From NCBI GenBank assembly GCA_038501785.1, contig JBAMJR010000065.1, positions 5,344,501-5,408,500 on the forward strand: a stretch of DNA of 64,000 nt, given 5' to 3'. Below the pieces are notes generated by a model. That model worked only from the letters and a program-made list of their open reading frames with translations, was not told the origin of the DNA and did no database searches. Positions 47,438 to 60,593 of the stretch are shown in pieces. This DNA comes from Myoxocephalus aenaeus (taxonomy: Eukaryota > Chordata > Actinopteri > Perciformes > Cottidae). The position numbers were made by a program, and so were the translations under genes. How positions within the stretch are numbered: the first letter of the stretch is position 1; each line of letters opens with the position of its first letter.

Positions 47438-50400
47438 AATGGCTCTCTGTTTATTGACACACACATTCACATTTACACATGCTAATACACAAACACGTCT
47501 GTCAAAGCTATCTGTCATGCTTTGGGGGAAAACACATTTATAACTCCACATCTCCATCTGACTGCCTCGGTCTAAATGGAAGTCGCCTCTGAGGGACAGA
47601 CCACTGGCATAACCAAAAATGTTATTTGGCAAACTCCACCAGCCTATAATCCCTGCGAGGCACGAACTTGAGTGTCATCATAAAACAGGGAAGGAAAGCC
47701 ACATTCAATGGAAATATGGTTTCTGTGATGGAAGCTGCAAGAGAGCTCATCTAGTCTTGCTTCATCAGGTGTATCTGCACTTTGGGGATTTCTGTATCTT
47801 TTTGTTGCTGATTAAGGACAATTATTTAATATAGAAATAAAGTCCAGATACAATTTATAACACAACTAAGAAACTTTACTGAAAATTACTTTTATTTGAA
47901 ATTTTATTTTGAGGTGCTTGTACTATTACGCATTTCCACTTCATGCCAGCCCAGAATCCCAATGGTCTTCTTCCATATTTAACTGTTCTTCTCAATGTAT
48001 GTCCAAGCTGCAGCTCTGTAGGCCCCAACAAGCCTAAAGATTACAATCCTGTGTCGTCATTACAACGATTCTCCCAGATTACGATTGTTTTTAATGAATC
48101 ACAAATACTATGAAAGTATATGACAGTATTTATACGTATGATAAGTCCACGCAGGGAGGAGCACAGTAACGTACAAAACCCAAACCATGACTAAACCTAA
48201 TCAAGTACTCGTTGCCTAAAACTAAATGTATAAGAACGCTGCTTTGAAACAGCAAAAGCACCACGCAGCAATTGAATCACTATACATCTATACAGAAACG
48301 TTAATATGCAACGTTTCTTTAGAAATGTTGAAACATTTTGAGGTCCAACCTATCCCCAGTTTGCAGAAACGTACACTACCAACGTTGTATTATTGCGTCT
48401 GGGATGGCATAACGCACAGTCCACCTCAATCTGGAAGTGTAAAAATTATGTTTTCAAGAACACAAAGATCTGGATAGAATTAATGTCAATGTACATCCTG
48501 AGTTGGTTAAGCGCTCCGTGCTTCTTGGTCGCTTGCTGTTTTTCACTATCGGACATACATTCCATCTGCCCAAGATGCTTGTAGAAGCTTTCAAATATTA
48601 TATTCAACTTCCTTTTTTCTCGCCACAAAAGAGCAGCGTCCTACAACTTGAAGGCAACCTGTTCAGAATCACAGAGCACGACCTCTTCTGACACTTTTGC
48701 CCGAATCTTTTATTTCTAATTCTGTCAGAAAGTGTCATTGCTGAGGGGAAATATATTTTTTTCACAAAGAGCAATTCTGCAAGTCATTGTCTGCTCGTCT
48801 GTGTCAATCAGATGCTCCCACTGGATCTTTTATCCTTTTAGGTATTGTTAGTTTCTTTTAGCTCCACTTTGACTGCGGTTGTTTCTTATTCATTTATGAC
48901 AATGTTTTTTAATGTATTTATTTATCATCTGCTCTATATCTATTTAACCTGATAAATATTGCCCTCCAGTTTTTACTTTTGCCAAACAAACAGGATGTAT
49001 TTTACCATAAAAATCTCTTGCTTCAGATGGGAGTCTTGCCATTAAAGTTCAAGTGGCACAGTGTGTTACATCAAACTAAAGCAGAAATATACTCTCCAAC
49101 TCCAAGGTCAAACCTCATCCTGACTATTAATATTCACTTTACAACCACTGATAGCAATGCTAATGACCATGTGAGAAGAGGGGCTTCTTAATCAGTAGAA
49201 ATATTCCATTCACGCTCCCCCTATTTCAGGAGACATGGGGCCTCTCTTCATTTGCAGTGTGACGGCTGTGTTGCAGGGGGTGTCCCTGCCGGCTGGAGAT
49301 GACGGCTGCAGAGAGGCAGTGGAGTGACTGACGACTCGGAGATAGTCCGTCTGTCAGACGGAGTGATGGCTGGGAGACACTCGCTGACAGATCAGGCGAG
49401 ACGAGAGGAGGAGGAGGGGGACGAGAAGGGAAGCCTGGCAGCTTTGTCTTTCAATCCTGGGAGACATGGGAGGTGGGGACAAAGGAAGAAGAAGAAAAAA
49501 CTAACGAATTCAGAAGTGCTCAAGTGGCGGCCATGTTGCTTTTGGATGATCCGGAAGGCTTACTTGTTAATGATGTTTTCAAGGGGGATCAAATGTGCTC
49601 CATTAATCTTCATCTTGTATTAATCGTATCCATCCGGCGTCCTTCAGTGATAGCAAAGATGGTCTGGAGCCGGCGTGAAAGCTCTCACCCTGCGCGGATA
49701 TAATGAACGGCCTAATAAGACAGGTCTGTAATCAGCCGAGTATCTTAATTAGGCTTTGTAGAGTTGTTGGAGAGCGGCGCTCTGCTCTCAATCAATCACA
49801 TTTGATTCAGGGGGGACAAAAGGTATTGATGGGTTCTTTTAACATTGATAATTTTGTCACTTTTTTTTTCTTTTTTAAGTGGCTCTTTGGATGGCAACGT
49901 TGCTCAGAGTTTTTTTTTTTAATGAAATGGATAAAACAGCCATACAATTTTCCATATATATACATTACCATAGCAGGTAGAGTTTCTCTTTTCATATCGT
50001 ACAACCACGGTCAAGATCGGCGGTGGGTGATCTGACCGCCTCTGAGCTTTCTGCAATTATAAAAGAGAAAGAGTTAATATAACCACAAGAACACAAAAAT
50101 CATATTTTTTCCCATTTTTTAGGCTAATGACTTTATGAAATATCAAAACAGACATTCAAAACTTAATTCACAAAAAAACAACATTCATTACAGCGCTTTC
50201 CTTGAGGTGAACTACTCTTAGAGCGGAGGAAAGTTTTGGTGAGTAGGCGTATTGAGAACAGAGATAAGGAGCATCAGATTTATGAGAAAGAGACGGCAGA
50301 CTGGTTTGTAATTAAGGATTTAAAATTCACTCGTCTCTCGTGCTTAACAGGACTCAACGGACGGACATGCCACTCCACCTGAAACGTCTCTAAATCCACA

Positions 50401-52416
50401 GTAGGGCTCAGATTCTAGAGATTATTTCTGTAACATTTTAGTTCTGATAAAGTCAGTTAGAATTGCCTCAATATCAGCTTTAAGAAATAGCACAAATAGA
50501 GTACCGCAATATTATGTTTCGTAAACACGCATTTTTTTATAAATAGTTCACATGCAAATTAAATCAGACAATACTTCATGTAATTTACAAAAGATATACA
50601 TGCACCCTCTCAGTGTAAGTGCCCTTTTTTACTCTATGCACGTGGTGGTGTGTTTTTTTTTTTCTCCTAAAATTAGAATTTTAAAAACTGCAATATATTG
50701 CGCAACACAAGGAAGAATTTTCAAAAAACAAAACATTACAGCAGGCTGAGGTATTTTTCTACCACAGTAGCTCAACCAATGGACTGGCACTGGATGTGTG
50801 TAGAGCTGGGGGGTAAAATCCTGCTCTTCTGATGAGTTGATTTGTTGCAGGTGTGTGGCTGGGAGCAGGTGAAAGCAATCAGGAAGCCAGGAGGTGCATG
50901 GAGAAGCCACGCCCACACCAACAGACAGACAGGGCACAGCTGGAAACACAAGGGAGAGGGACACGTGAGACACTTTGGGAAGAAAAGCTGGACCGTGGAC
51001 ACGTTCGTGCCAATTTGTGGGAAATATCTTGACATCTGTAGGATTTATTGCCATGGAATTCGGTGCAGAAATTCATGTTACACCTCAGGTTGACTTGTAA
51101 TAACTGACCAAATACCTGCAAATTTAAACTATCCGCCTCAACTGTACTTTGTAGTTAGTGGTAACGTGCAAGTGCTAAACTAAGAAGTTGGTTAACAGTA
51201 TAAAATTGTCAAATTTTGCATTTAGCTGAAACGCTGAGCCAGAGTACAGCCTCACAGGGCTGCTGGCGCAGGTGTGTAGTCTTTCTTTAATGATTGACAG
51301 CAGTATAATTCTCCTAATTGTGGTTGTAATAATGTAAGTTAGCCTAATGCGGAGCAGGTTGAACAGCAGTATTCACGGGCAAATGCAAGGGTGAAGGTTG
51401 CCATATCGCGCCTAAAGGTCATACCTGTGTACAACTGCATTGTGCACATGTTGCATTCATTCTCATCTATATTTGATTTAAAACAATTGTTATGTTCTGT
51501 GCCCTTTTTCGCCCCCCATTCTTCCAAAGCTAATTTTCCAATTTGGTCCAAGTTAGATTTGAACCTTGCACCGTGGAAAAGTGAAATACATTTTCATATC
51601 CCCGGCTGCCGAGCAGTCAATCATCCCCGTGTCAGGCGGGGTCCTTCTCCAGGGGTCGCACGTGGTTTTTCGCTCGCAGGTTCGCCTCCTCCAGGACCCG
51701 GGCAGCACCGAGGCACATTTTAGCATAAACCCCCTCTAACTGCTTCTCTCACTCTCCTCGGCTGCCCTTCATACATTCACTGACGAGTCCCGTTTTCTCC
51801 CCGTTGACACAAATTGGCTCGCTTCACAACCGAGCTCGATGAGTGTGTTATGTGTGTTTTAAGAGCCTCTGGCTTGTGCACTTAACGCCTGGTGAGTCAG
51901 AGGCACCAGGGAAGCCTTGATCCTTCTAAAACGGAGGTGCCTCCGCTCAGGTGTGTGCGTCTCGCCATCCAGCTGTTGCTCTTTCTAACGTTGCGTGCAT
52001 GCATCTATATATAAAGCATATTTTAATTGAACTTTTGATCAAATTCTGTACCAGAGGCCCGAGGAAGAGAGAGTTATCCAAGGTATAGCCTGTTTACGGG
52101 GCTGTAGTCATTTGGAAACAAAGTGATAGTTGTGCTTATAACGCTGTCATCAGTCAACACATACTGTACTGTTTACCTGCAGCAAGTCGAGACTTTTACC
52201 GAAACAGACGCAGAAAGCAGTAAAGTGAGATGGAGAGAAACAGGAGGATGAAAAGAGAGTTCAAGTACAGTTCTTTGTTTATTTGACAGTGTCAGCTCTT
52301 TCATTTCTGTCTCACTGCCATCTTTTCTTCCTTTCTGCTTGCTTTGCCAGTGACTCATCTTAAATTATGCCTCAGTCTGTAACTGTTATTCTTCTCGCCA
52401 GCCTCCCTCACCATCT

Positions 52417-52418
<2 letters not shown>

Positions 52419-52459
<41 letters not shown>
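52419..52459 (+). repeat. (CA)20 microsatellite
   Basis: Uninterrupted CA run; a further short CA run lies at 52706-52721. Confidence 0.97.
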
Positions 52460-52462
<3 letters not shown>

Positions 52463-53056
52463 CTTTCCTGTCATATCTTTCATTAAAAGAGCGTCCCAGA
52501 GGTCTCACCCATAATCAGTACACACAAGCATGTATCTTTACATAGAGATGTGCACACAAACTCATTCAGATAGGACTTGTTTCTATACATCTGAAAAATG
52601 TACGTAATAAAATATAAATACATTTTGTCAGATTTACACTCTAAAAGTCTCCAGTATGAAGAATTTCGATTGATCTTTCCCGTGTAACTGTCCCCCCTCC
52701 CCCTCCACACACACACACACACCTAATTGGCTTCCTGGTAATTCCTCCCACGGTGATAATCTCCAATAAACCATCTGCCGTGTCATCTCTGTGCGCCACC
52801 CCACTGCCCTTCCCTCTGTCCCTCTGCCATGTTCCCGCTTACCCCCCGCTGATAATGTCAAAATGCAATATTCCCTCAAAACCGCCATTAAACAAAATGC
52901 AGCACGTGAAAACAAAGTCCACAATTAGTGTACTGTCCTCTGACAACATCTGTGTGTGTGTGCGTGTGTGTGTCTGTGTGTGTGTTTAAAGGACCTCCTG
53001 TGATGGACGTAATAGGCCAGGACAGATGGTCTCCTATCCCACCAACCTGCCACCAC

Positions 53057-53062
53057 GCACAC

Positions 53063-53124
<62 letters not shown>
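53057..53124 (+). repeat. (CA)34 microsatellite
   Basis: CA run preceded by CACGCACACACACGCA; an opposite-phase TG run lies just upstream at 52951-52985. Confidence 0.97.
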
Positions 53125-53127
<3 letters not shown>

Positions 53128-55751
53128 TGCCTCAGGCGCAGCCTCTGCGTTTGGTCGTGGTTGTTGTTGCCTGTTCCAGTAGTAGCCTTATTCTGTCGCT
53201 CAGAGCAGCAGGAGAGAGTTACATCTGTGCCGCGTTTCCTTGTGATGTCGGTACAGAAATAGAAGTGAAGGAGTCGGCGTTTGAACCGACCATTCAGCTC
53301 TCTTGACATCCCTGGGTAAAAATAAGCTGTCTGGGACAAGGCGGGCTCTTTGGTGTTGAGTTCAACATCTGCTTGTCATAACCTGGTGCAGCATCATACC
53401 GTGACAGGGCAACCACAGGTGTGCTGGAGTTCAGATGAGACCGGATGCAATTTCAATCGACTATTTTCACTGTTGCCGCTACAAGAAGTGGAGTCTTATT
53501 TCCTTGATCATTGTCAGGTTTGTTGTCCTCTGATGACATTTTTGGCATCCACGTGATGGATTTGAAGGCAGAAGCTACAGTAAAATACTGCAACACTGAA
53601 AACAAACTGTTATGTCATGCCATTGTCATTGTGTTAGTAAGTAAATAATGTGGAAATCACATTGGGATGTTTACAGTGGAGGTACAGCAGAGTTGGGCAG
53701 CAGAAAATAAGAGATTTTGTTGTTCATAATTGCCAACATTGTACATTATGAATAAATTAAATGGTAAAGGCTCAGATTTTCTCATGGTCTCATTTGACGG
53801 ACATCACCACCTCTGATCCTATACTGCTTTACAGACAATTTGTCATTTTACTGTCACATTATTTATTATGGCCAAGGCTAGATTTTCTGGCATTATTTTC
53901 AGGAAAAACACAAGGTTACGTCAGAGCGGTTGCAGTTCTTCATCTTGCTTTATTTAGTGCTGGTAGCGAGGCAAGACCGCAGCCTTGAGCGGCTGAGGTG
54001 AAAGAATAAAAGAAAGTTGTCATGACTTTGTTAATGTCGGTGCTAAATGTAGTGGGTTCACCTGTTTCTATAACAGTGGGTTTGAATTAAAGGAACCACG
54101 CCTCCACACGCTAATCCATTCTGTGTAACAATGTTTGTTGCAGAAACGATTCCATCGATGTGAAGCATCGTCATAAAGCAGAGGCCTGCTTGAAGGTAGG
54201 TGATGGGACAGGGTCCCCCTTAAAGTCAGTAAAGCCAGCAGGAGGGTGAAGGAAACAGGAAGTCATGGTTGTCATGATGTGGAGTGCAGGTAGCAGGAGT
54301 AGGAAGGAAACTGGCAGCAAAACTCCAAACAAATAATGCAACAAACTGACAAAGAACTAAGGAACAGAGCTGGTGTAACTGGTGAGTGACTAATGGTCAA
54401 GTGGGAACAGGTGTGCAGGAGTTCGGTCGCTGCAGGGCTAACGAGGCACAGGTGGAACCAATCAGGGCAGGGAAGACCATCAAAACTGGCGGGAAAACGC
54501 TTAAAGGCAGGAAGAAGTGAAGTGGTTTGAGACGAGAGGAGACGCGAGTAACAAAATGAAACAGGAAACCGTAACATGGCCGAGGAATAACATCAGGGAT
54601 GAAGGTCGGTGGTGAAGTCGGAAAGAGTTTGTCCATAGAGAAAAGGCAGAATGGAAAAATCTTGGAGAAATCACAGATGGAAAGCGACAGGTTCCTATAT
54701 ATTATATTCATGCGGATTCTCTGTCAAATGTAAAAGTAAAATCCTAACATTTTAATTTGGAATTTTTTTTTTTTGTTCAAATTGAACCAGAACAAAAAAA
54801 CGGGTGGTCCTTGATCAAATAAAGCATTTGTAACTTTTGTTTAGGCAGCCTAATTGAAGGACATGAGTATTGTGTCCAGTATTGTGTCAGCTCTGTGAAA
54901 AATAAGTAGTTGATTCTTCAGGCTGTTTAGGTTTAAACTCTCCTCACTTGCTCTCTTCTGAGGTCGAGGACACCGCTCTACCCGTGAAAGAAGGGCACAC
55001 AAAACCGGCGAGCTTGATCCGTCCAAAAAAAGAGGCATTGATTGGTTCACGTAATTGTATAGTCTCCGCTGATGAGAGATGTCATGGTCTTGTCAAAGAG
55101 AACGTTGGTGAAGAATCAATCAAACACGTAAAAGACAAGAGGCAAATGCCTGAGGAAGGATCTTTCAGGAGTGTGTGTGTGTGTGTGTGTGTGTGTTCTG
55201 TCCACATGTGTCTCTGTGTTTGGCACTATATTGTGTTTCCATATGAACAGAGTTGATAGTGTGTTGTGAGTCAATAAGGTGGATCATTGTTGTCTATCGC
55301 TGAAGAATGCTGTGGGCTCAGAATAACTTTAGGCCACAATAGAGAAATGAATCTCAGTGTCATGAAATCCTAATGCAATTACATGCAGTTGTTTCTGCAG
55401 AAATCAACCAGAGGATTAAAGTTTAAATTACTCATTTGCAAAGACAAGCAATAAAGCAGTCTTCAGCTATGTTATCTGGATTTGAGGGCATTAATGCAAA
55501 GTGCGTCATGCATTATTAATAAGTCTTATATTAAAAGTAATATATGCAGGCTTCCTGGGCCTCCTGTTACAGTGGAAGTGGACATATTGATTAAACACTT
55601 CATGTGTTTGAAGCATCATGTGTTTATGCAACGACAGGCAACCGCTGCAAAGAAAAGTACATATGACATATTTGTCTTTTTTTTTTTTTTTGCAAAACGC
55701 AAGCATATATTAACGAGTTGTATGAAAATTAACCCAGTCGCCTGATACAAT

Positions 55752-56188
55752 GTTGGCATTGCACCCCTACGTTTCTGCGAACCACAGGATACACTGAATG
55801 TTGACTTTTGTTAACTAAAGAAACTTGGTAAAGGTTAAAAAAAAATCGTGGTTTGTGTTGATTACGTTTTGACCCAGCAACATAATGCAACGCTTTAAGC
55901 ATTATTTCTGTAATTTTACAACTGTGTGCCTCACAAGGTTAATAACATTGCGTAACAAATATTACGTAATAGGTGTAAAGTCAACTTTGACTTTTGGTTT
56001 CACGCAGGACACAAACTGCAGTCTGCTGAGTGAAAGTCCTCTGTTTGTTTTACCCGTTATATTTATTAGGATACCAAGTAACGTTCAATAACCGTCGCTA
56101 GTTTTATTACGTCACTTGCTCTGACCAATTGGAAAAAAAACATTGACCGTCAACTTATCTATGGTTTGCAGAAACTTACAATGCCAAC
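55752..56188. mobile_element. Candidate TIR element (MITE-like), about 437 bp
   Basis: The left end GTTGGCATTGCACCCCTACG + TTTCTGCGAACCA is matched in inverse by TGGTTTGCAGAAACTTACAA + TGCCAAC at the right. Inside is AT-rich non-coding sequence. No clear target duplication, so the termini may be a few bases off. A related right end (GTTTGCAGAAACGTACACTA) occurs at about 48360. Confidence 0.5.
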
Positions 56189-57137
56189 TTTGTTTTCATT
56201 TTCTTTATTGGATATTTTTTGATAGCAAGTAGATATGTAATTTTTAGCTACCGGGAGAAAGAGGCAAATCTTTTTCATCGTGCAACTGAAGGAATATTTT
56301 TTTCAGCCAGATGATTAGAAGAGTCTTTGACGATCCCGGAAATACCTACGGAGTAGCGGCAAGTGCTGTGAAAACAACCCACAGACTGACATATCTATTT
56401 TTTGTAAAATCATATTGCTGAGAGTGGAATGTAGGCTCAAACTGGGAACCTGTCAAATTTGTGTTCTGAGTTCTTTTTTTTAAAAACTGAAGAAAACTAA
56501 AGGAAACATTTACATCTTTTAATATTTACTGTAATTCTTTTTTCCGATGTGTTTATATATTTCAACATGGAGCGTATAAAACAGTTTTGGTCTGATTTAG
56601 ACATGCATAAATGCATTAATTCTCTCCTATAATGAGAATATTGATGCCTGTTAGTCTGTCTAGAATGCTGTTTTTTTTCTTATGTAATTATGTTTTTGTT
56701 ACACTTAAACAAGTACACAATGAGCCAATTTTCCACCAGATTAAGTTAGTCAAGAACAGGTGTGTGCGCCTCTTGTCTACTCGTTACTAATTCCAAAGCC
56801 TCGTCTTTATCACATCAAATATTTAAGTGTCTCCCAGAGTAATAAAGTTAGGATTGATTAGAGGACATGCCCCTGCGTTTGGACGCCTGGAGCAAGATGG
56901 AACCAATAAGAGATGTAATTAGAGGAAGAGAAACGGGAGAGAGACTGAGAGGGAGATTCTTGTGTTGGCATTTGTATTTTACGGTCAAAGAGCAAGTGCA
57001 CTGTTTAACTTCGACCCCATCACAAACCACTTTCATAGAAGCAAGTAAACCAATTAAATCCACGTGAGTATGAGAGTATCCACTGCAGCGAGGCAGCTTG
57101 TTATTATTTCAGTCCATGTGTGCAAAGTCACAAACTG

Positions 57138-58383
57138 GGGGGTATTCTTCGTACCTGGTTTACTGAGTTAGCTGGATAATTTTCAGGATAAGATGACATA
57201 GGTCAGGCTTTTCGGTTCTTCAAAGCAAGTTTAGATAAATCACCATAGCAACACATCGAAATCCCTTAACCTGCTCTACAGCAGGTTTAGTGAAATTCAC
57301 TGGATAAGTTGGCCACTCCCACCGGACAAAAAAGGCAGCTCACTTCCTGATTGATGAAGGAGCGCTATTAGTTATATTAGTTTTATAGGGAGAGAGTTCT
57401 TCAAGATCGCCAAGATCCGTTCTCACGTCCTCATGACTTCCTGTATGCGCGCTATAGATTCTGCCGAGACCTCCTCGAGTCATACATTAAACATCAGACT
57501 GTATGCAGACTGGATCACAGACTGTATGCAGACTGGATGCAGACTGGATCACAGCCTTGAGCTTTTTTGTGACTGGTACATGTTTGTACAGTGTCTGCGA
57601 TGTGGAGAACATTGGGAAAGCCGCTGCATGCCGTGCTGTTCGTAGCGTTTATTTAGCGCTTAAGAAACTTATGGATGTGTTAAAGCACTCATAATTATAT
57701 GACGTGTTATTAGTACACCATACATATCATTATTGTAGAAAATGATTACGGTACTGATCCGCCCATACACATATTCAAACTCCTAGTTATATGGTAATCT
57801 ACATACACATGTATGATACATACGCGCATTAAGTATATATGTATACTGCCAGCAAGCACATTTAAATACATATAATCTGATTGATTTGGGTGATGAGGCA
57901 CTTAAAATTTCCCAACACTGACACATTTAACTTGATATTTTGCGATGCTTATGTGACTCTAGCCCGACCAGCGGAGGCTGCGTTAAGCTGCGTTCACAAA
58001 CAGGAAGTGTTGCGAATATTCGCTCACTTTGGATGTGAACGCACCATTAGACTTTGCCATGATATGGACTTAAATTCATCACCTGTAGTCGTGATCATCT
58101 CCTGCTCCTCCACGGAGAGAAGAGACGCTCTTTCTCAGAGTTTATTTAAAATCGTAGCGTTTGAAGATCATTGAATCTGTGTTCGACTCCTCCCCCTTCT
58201 GAAGAGGAGCGTGCACGAGCATTTATCCAGATGACTGACGTCTGGTTCCAATGAACGAGACCGTTTGAGGGCGGGTCAACCTTTGAAGAACCGGGAAAGT
58301 ATGATGTCAATCATCTCGCTAATTTAAGCTGGATAATAGGACATTTGATCGACTTAGCTGAACCACGTACGAAAAATACCCCC
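57138..58383 (+). mobile_element. PIF/Harbinger-type transposon copy, 1.25 kb
   Basis: The left end GGGGGTATTCTTCGTACCTG and the complement of the right end GGGGGTATTTTTCGTACGTG match closely, and TTAGCTGGATAA recurs further inside both ends. With five terminal Gs the flanks carry the 3-bp duplication CTG (57135-57137, 58384-58386), the size Harbinger elements make. It contains a HARBI1-like N-terminal fragment at 57393-57482; the remainder is deleted or scrambled. ISL2EU is an alternative class for GGGGGTATTC ends, but the protein fragment favours Harbinger. Confidence 0.8.
57393..57482 (+). pseudogene. Harbinger (HARBI1-like) transposase N-terminal fragment
   Basis: In-frame + stretch RVLQDRQDPFSRPHDFLYAR, then YRFCRDLLESYI. 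This matches the pattern R-V-x-x-D-R-x-D-P...D-x-L-Y-x-R-Y-R-F found near the start of fish Harbinger transposases. No downstream DDE catalytic block was recognised, so the copy is inactive. Confidence 0.65.
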
Positions 58384-58386
58384 CTG

Positions 58387-59356
58387 GTGCTCTAATTCTT
58401 TCGTATTGCACTACAAAGGTTTCTACAAAGCACGTGCATGCCATCTAGTGTTTAACTCTAGTAATCAAGTTGGTCCAGCAAGGCTGCACATGGCCACATA
58501 CACTGAACAATAATATTTACACTTTTGTTCACTGGGTTATCACATGACTAGGTGTACAGATATGTTCTTTTTGGTCACATGGGGTTCATCCGTAAAGAGA
58601 GCACTTCTCTAAAGTTCTTTTCCCAAACCTGCAAGGTGTGTTGCCCTAACCTGAGGCGATTTGTGGCAAAAAGCCCTGAAGGTAAACTTCTTCCATGTGT
58701 AATTTATTTGACTGTGCAGAAATACTTTCTCAGCTGATCTTGCAGGTGAAGAATCCGGATGTGGAGTTCCTGGGCTGGCGTGGTTACACGTGGTATGATG
58801 TTGCAAGGCCGGATGGACGTACTGCCAACTTCTCAGAAACAACATCGGAGACTGTCTGGTTGATGCTCCTGCAGTCAGCGTGCCAATAGCACCTCCTAAA
58901 TAATCTTTTGAGCGCATAGAAAAAGTCTTCGACCATTTATTTTAAACGTGTAAAATGAGAGCAAAATGAAAAGTGTTGCATTGTTATTTTTTGTTCAGTG
59001 TAAAAGACAGACGGAGGAATAGAAAGAGACAATTTAGGACATCTGTGTGTTTGTTAAGTGATGATTATTGTTGAGGAATAACTGCCTCATGGCTGTTTTA
59101 CAAAGATCTTGACCAACCTGTTGTGGCGAGGCAAGTCAAACTTTGTAAATGAAATGTGAGACTGGGGTCATTAGCCTGTGTCCATGCTGGTTAGCCAGCG
59201 TACTTGCAACTTCTATTATTTTCCCCGGAGCCTAAGCCGATTTGGATAAGATTGCTAAACCCAGTGCAGCAGCCGAGCTTTTAGCAGATCCATCATATTA
59301 TATGTGGTCTCTCCGTTTGTTGACACGGGGCCTGGAGAGTTTCAAGGAAAGTTATG
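58387..59356. other. Intergenic between two transposons
   Basis: No exon recognised; AT-rich sequence between the Harbinger copy and the next hAT element. Confidence 0.5.
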
Positions 59357-59364
59357 ATGTAGAG

Positions 59365-60585
59365 CAGTGATTCTTAACCATAGGGCCGCGGCCCCCCATT
59401 GGGCCGCGAGCGCCTAGAGGGCCGCCACGTCCCGTTTTTCACCTGTGGGCCGCGAGGGCCGTGGGACCGCATAGGTAATGAATTGAAGAAGAAACTCAGA
59501 CAGCAGCTAGCTACCCTGTAGTGAAAGTTATAGAGAAGTATTCAAAAAGAAAACATGAAGACGAAAGTACTGCCGAACATCCCCCCAAACGTCTAAATGT
59601 TTGTGAAGTATAATCCTGACTTCACGAAGTAGAGCTTTGTGAACGGAGGTAACGAGGCGGACCTGTGTGGAGTGAGGGCTAGCGCTAGCCTCGCTAGCTA
59701 ACGCAGCATTGGAGGCTTCACAGCTAAAGCGGTAACTAAAGACCAAACATCCAACGCACGTGGGAAAGCCGGTGGGATTTTTCCAAATAAAGGACAATGT
59801 ACTACAGATGCAGAAAAGGTCTGCCTGTCACCGACAAGCAACTCCAAATGTGCTGTGGAAGCCAGCTGTCACAGATATGAAGAGCAACTTCTGGTTCTGC
59901 AAACATGAAGACTGCTGAAGCATATCATTCACATCATAAGGTTATATTTTAATTTGCACGTTATTTACAGTTTATTTAATTTGAAAAGTATTATTTTGAA
60001 TTGTGTGCACACTTGTCTGCACACTAATAGTTGCCCAATAATTGTGAACATGCAGATATTCTTCTAAGAAAGTCTTAAATATTCAGGTTTGAGGTTTATT
60101 AACATGTTGGATTAACCGAGAGCACCGTAGTAGTTCAATAATACAATTAATCCTAAAAAACTACTTTCCTAATAATTGTGCAGTGTATTTCTTTTATTAC
60201 CACATTATTTATCAAATCCCCCCCTTGTTTTTGTAGAACAATCGAATAATTAATTATTTTTGTGTGGTAATACGCCTGACTTGAGCCTTTAAAAGATTTA
60301 TTTTTTATTAGCTTGATTTGTTCCATGACTTGATATCTGTGCAGGTTTACATACACATGATCAATAAATGTCTTTGTGATGATGACATTGCATCATGCCA
60401 TTTATTTGACAAGGTTTTTGCTTTTTGAACTGTAGGTAGATTTGATTTAGTTATTGAATACAAATCAAACCAAAAGTGAGATCAATTACTTAATAAACCA
60501 ATACAGTGTTAATATTGGAAAGGGCCCCGGGGCACTTTGTACTTGAAAAGTTGGGCCCCGAGGTAAAAAAGGTTAAGAACCCCTG
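59365..60585 (+). mobile_element. hAT (Charlie/ZBED-like) transposon, 1.22 kb, with 8-bp TSD
   Basis: The left end CAGTGATTCTTAACCATAGG and the complement of the right end CAGGGGTTCTTAACC share the terminal inverted repeat. GGGCCGCGG-type sequence lies inside the left end and GGGCCCCGG inside the right. A perfect 8-bp duplication ATGTAGAG (59357-59364 and 60586-60593) flanks it. It holds a mutated BED-finger-like transposase start. Confidence 0.92.
59538..59792 (+). pseudogene. hAT transposase N-terminal region, several stops and frameshifts
   Basis: Fragments on the + strand read RKHEDESTAEHPPKRLNV, then YNPDFTK, and after stops and a frameshift LKR*LKTKHPTHVGKP and VGFFQIK. The L-K-R-x-L-x-TKHP...F-F series is the C-terminal part of the BED-type zinc finger in Charlie/ZBED-like hAT transposases. 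At least one in-frame stop (59733-59735) and frame changes make it a pseudogene. A palindromic GCTAGCGCTAGC lies in the middle. Confidence 0.65.
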
Positions 60586-60593
60586 ATGTAGAG

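Larger units (their letters stand above)
39732..57130. other. Long gene-free stretch
   Basis: About 17.4 kb in which I recognise no exon. It is dominated by microsatellites (listed separately), a possible hAT end at 42575-42650, a repeat-like block at about 48150-48390 that shares end motifs with a TIR element at 55752-56188, and an old dispersed repeat at about 54260-54560. Conserved non-coding elements could be present but cannot be judged without alignment. Confidence 0.5.

Noticed and set aside
50842..51121. Overlapping ORFs of 80-87 codons near 51 kb as an exon
   Set aside because: Open on both strands in several frames, no domain, and flanks lack matching splice signals of a consistent phase.
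57881..58174. 97-codon ORF
   Set aside because: Inside the Harbinger element near its right end; no transposase or host domain recognised.
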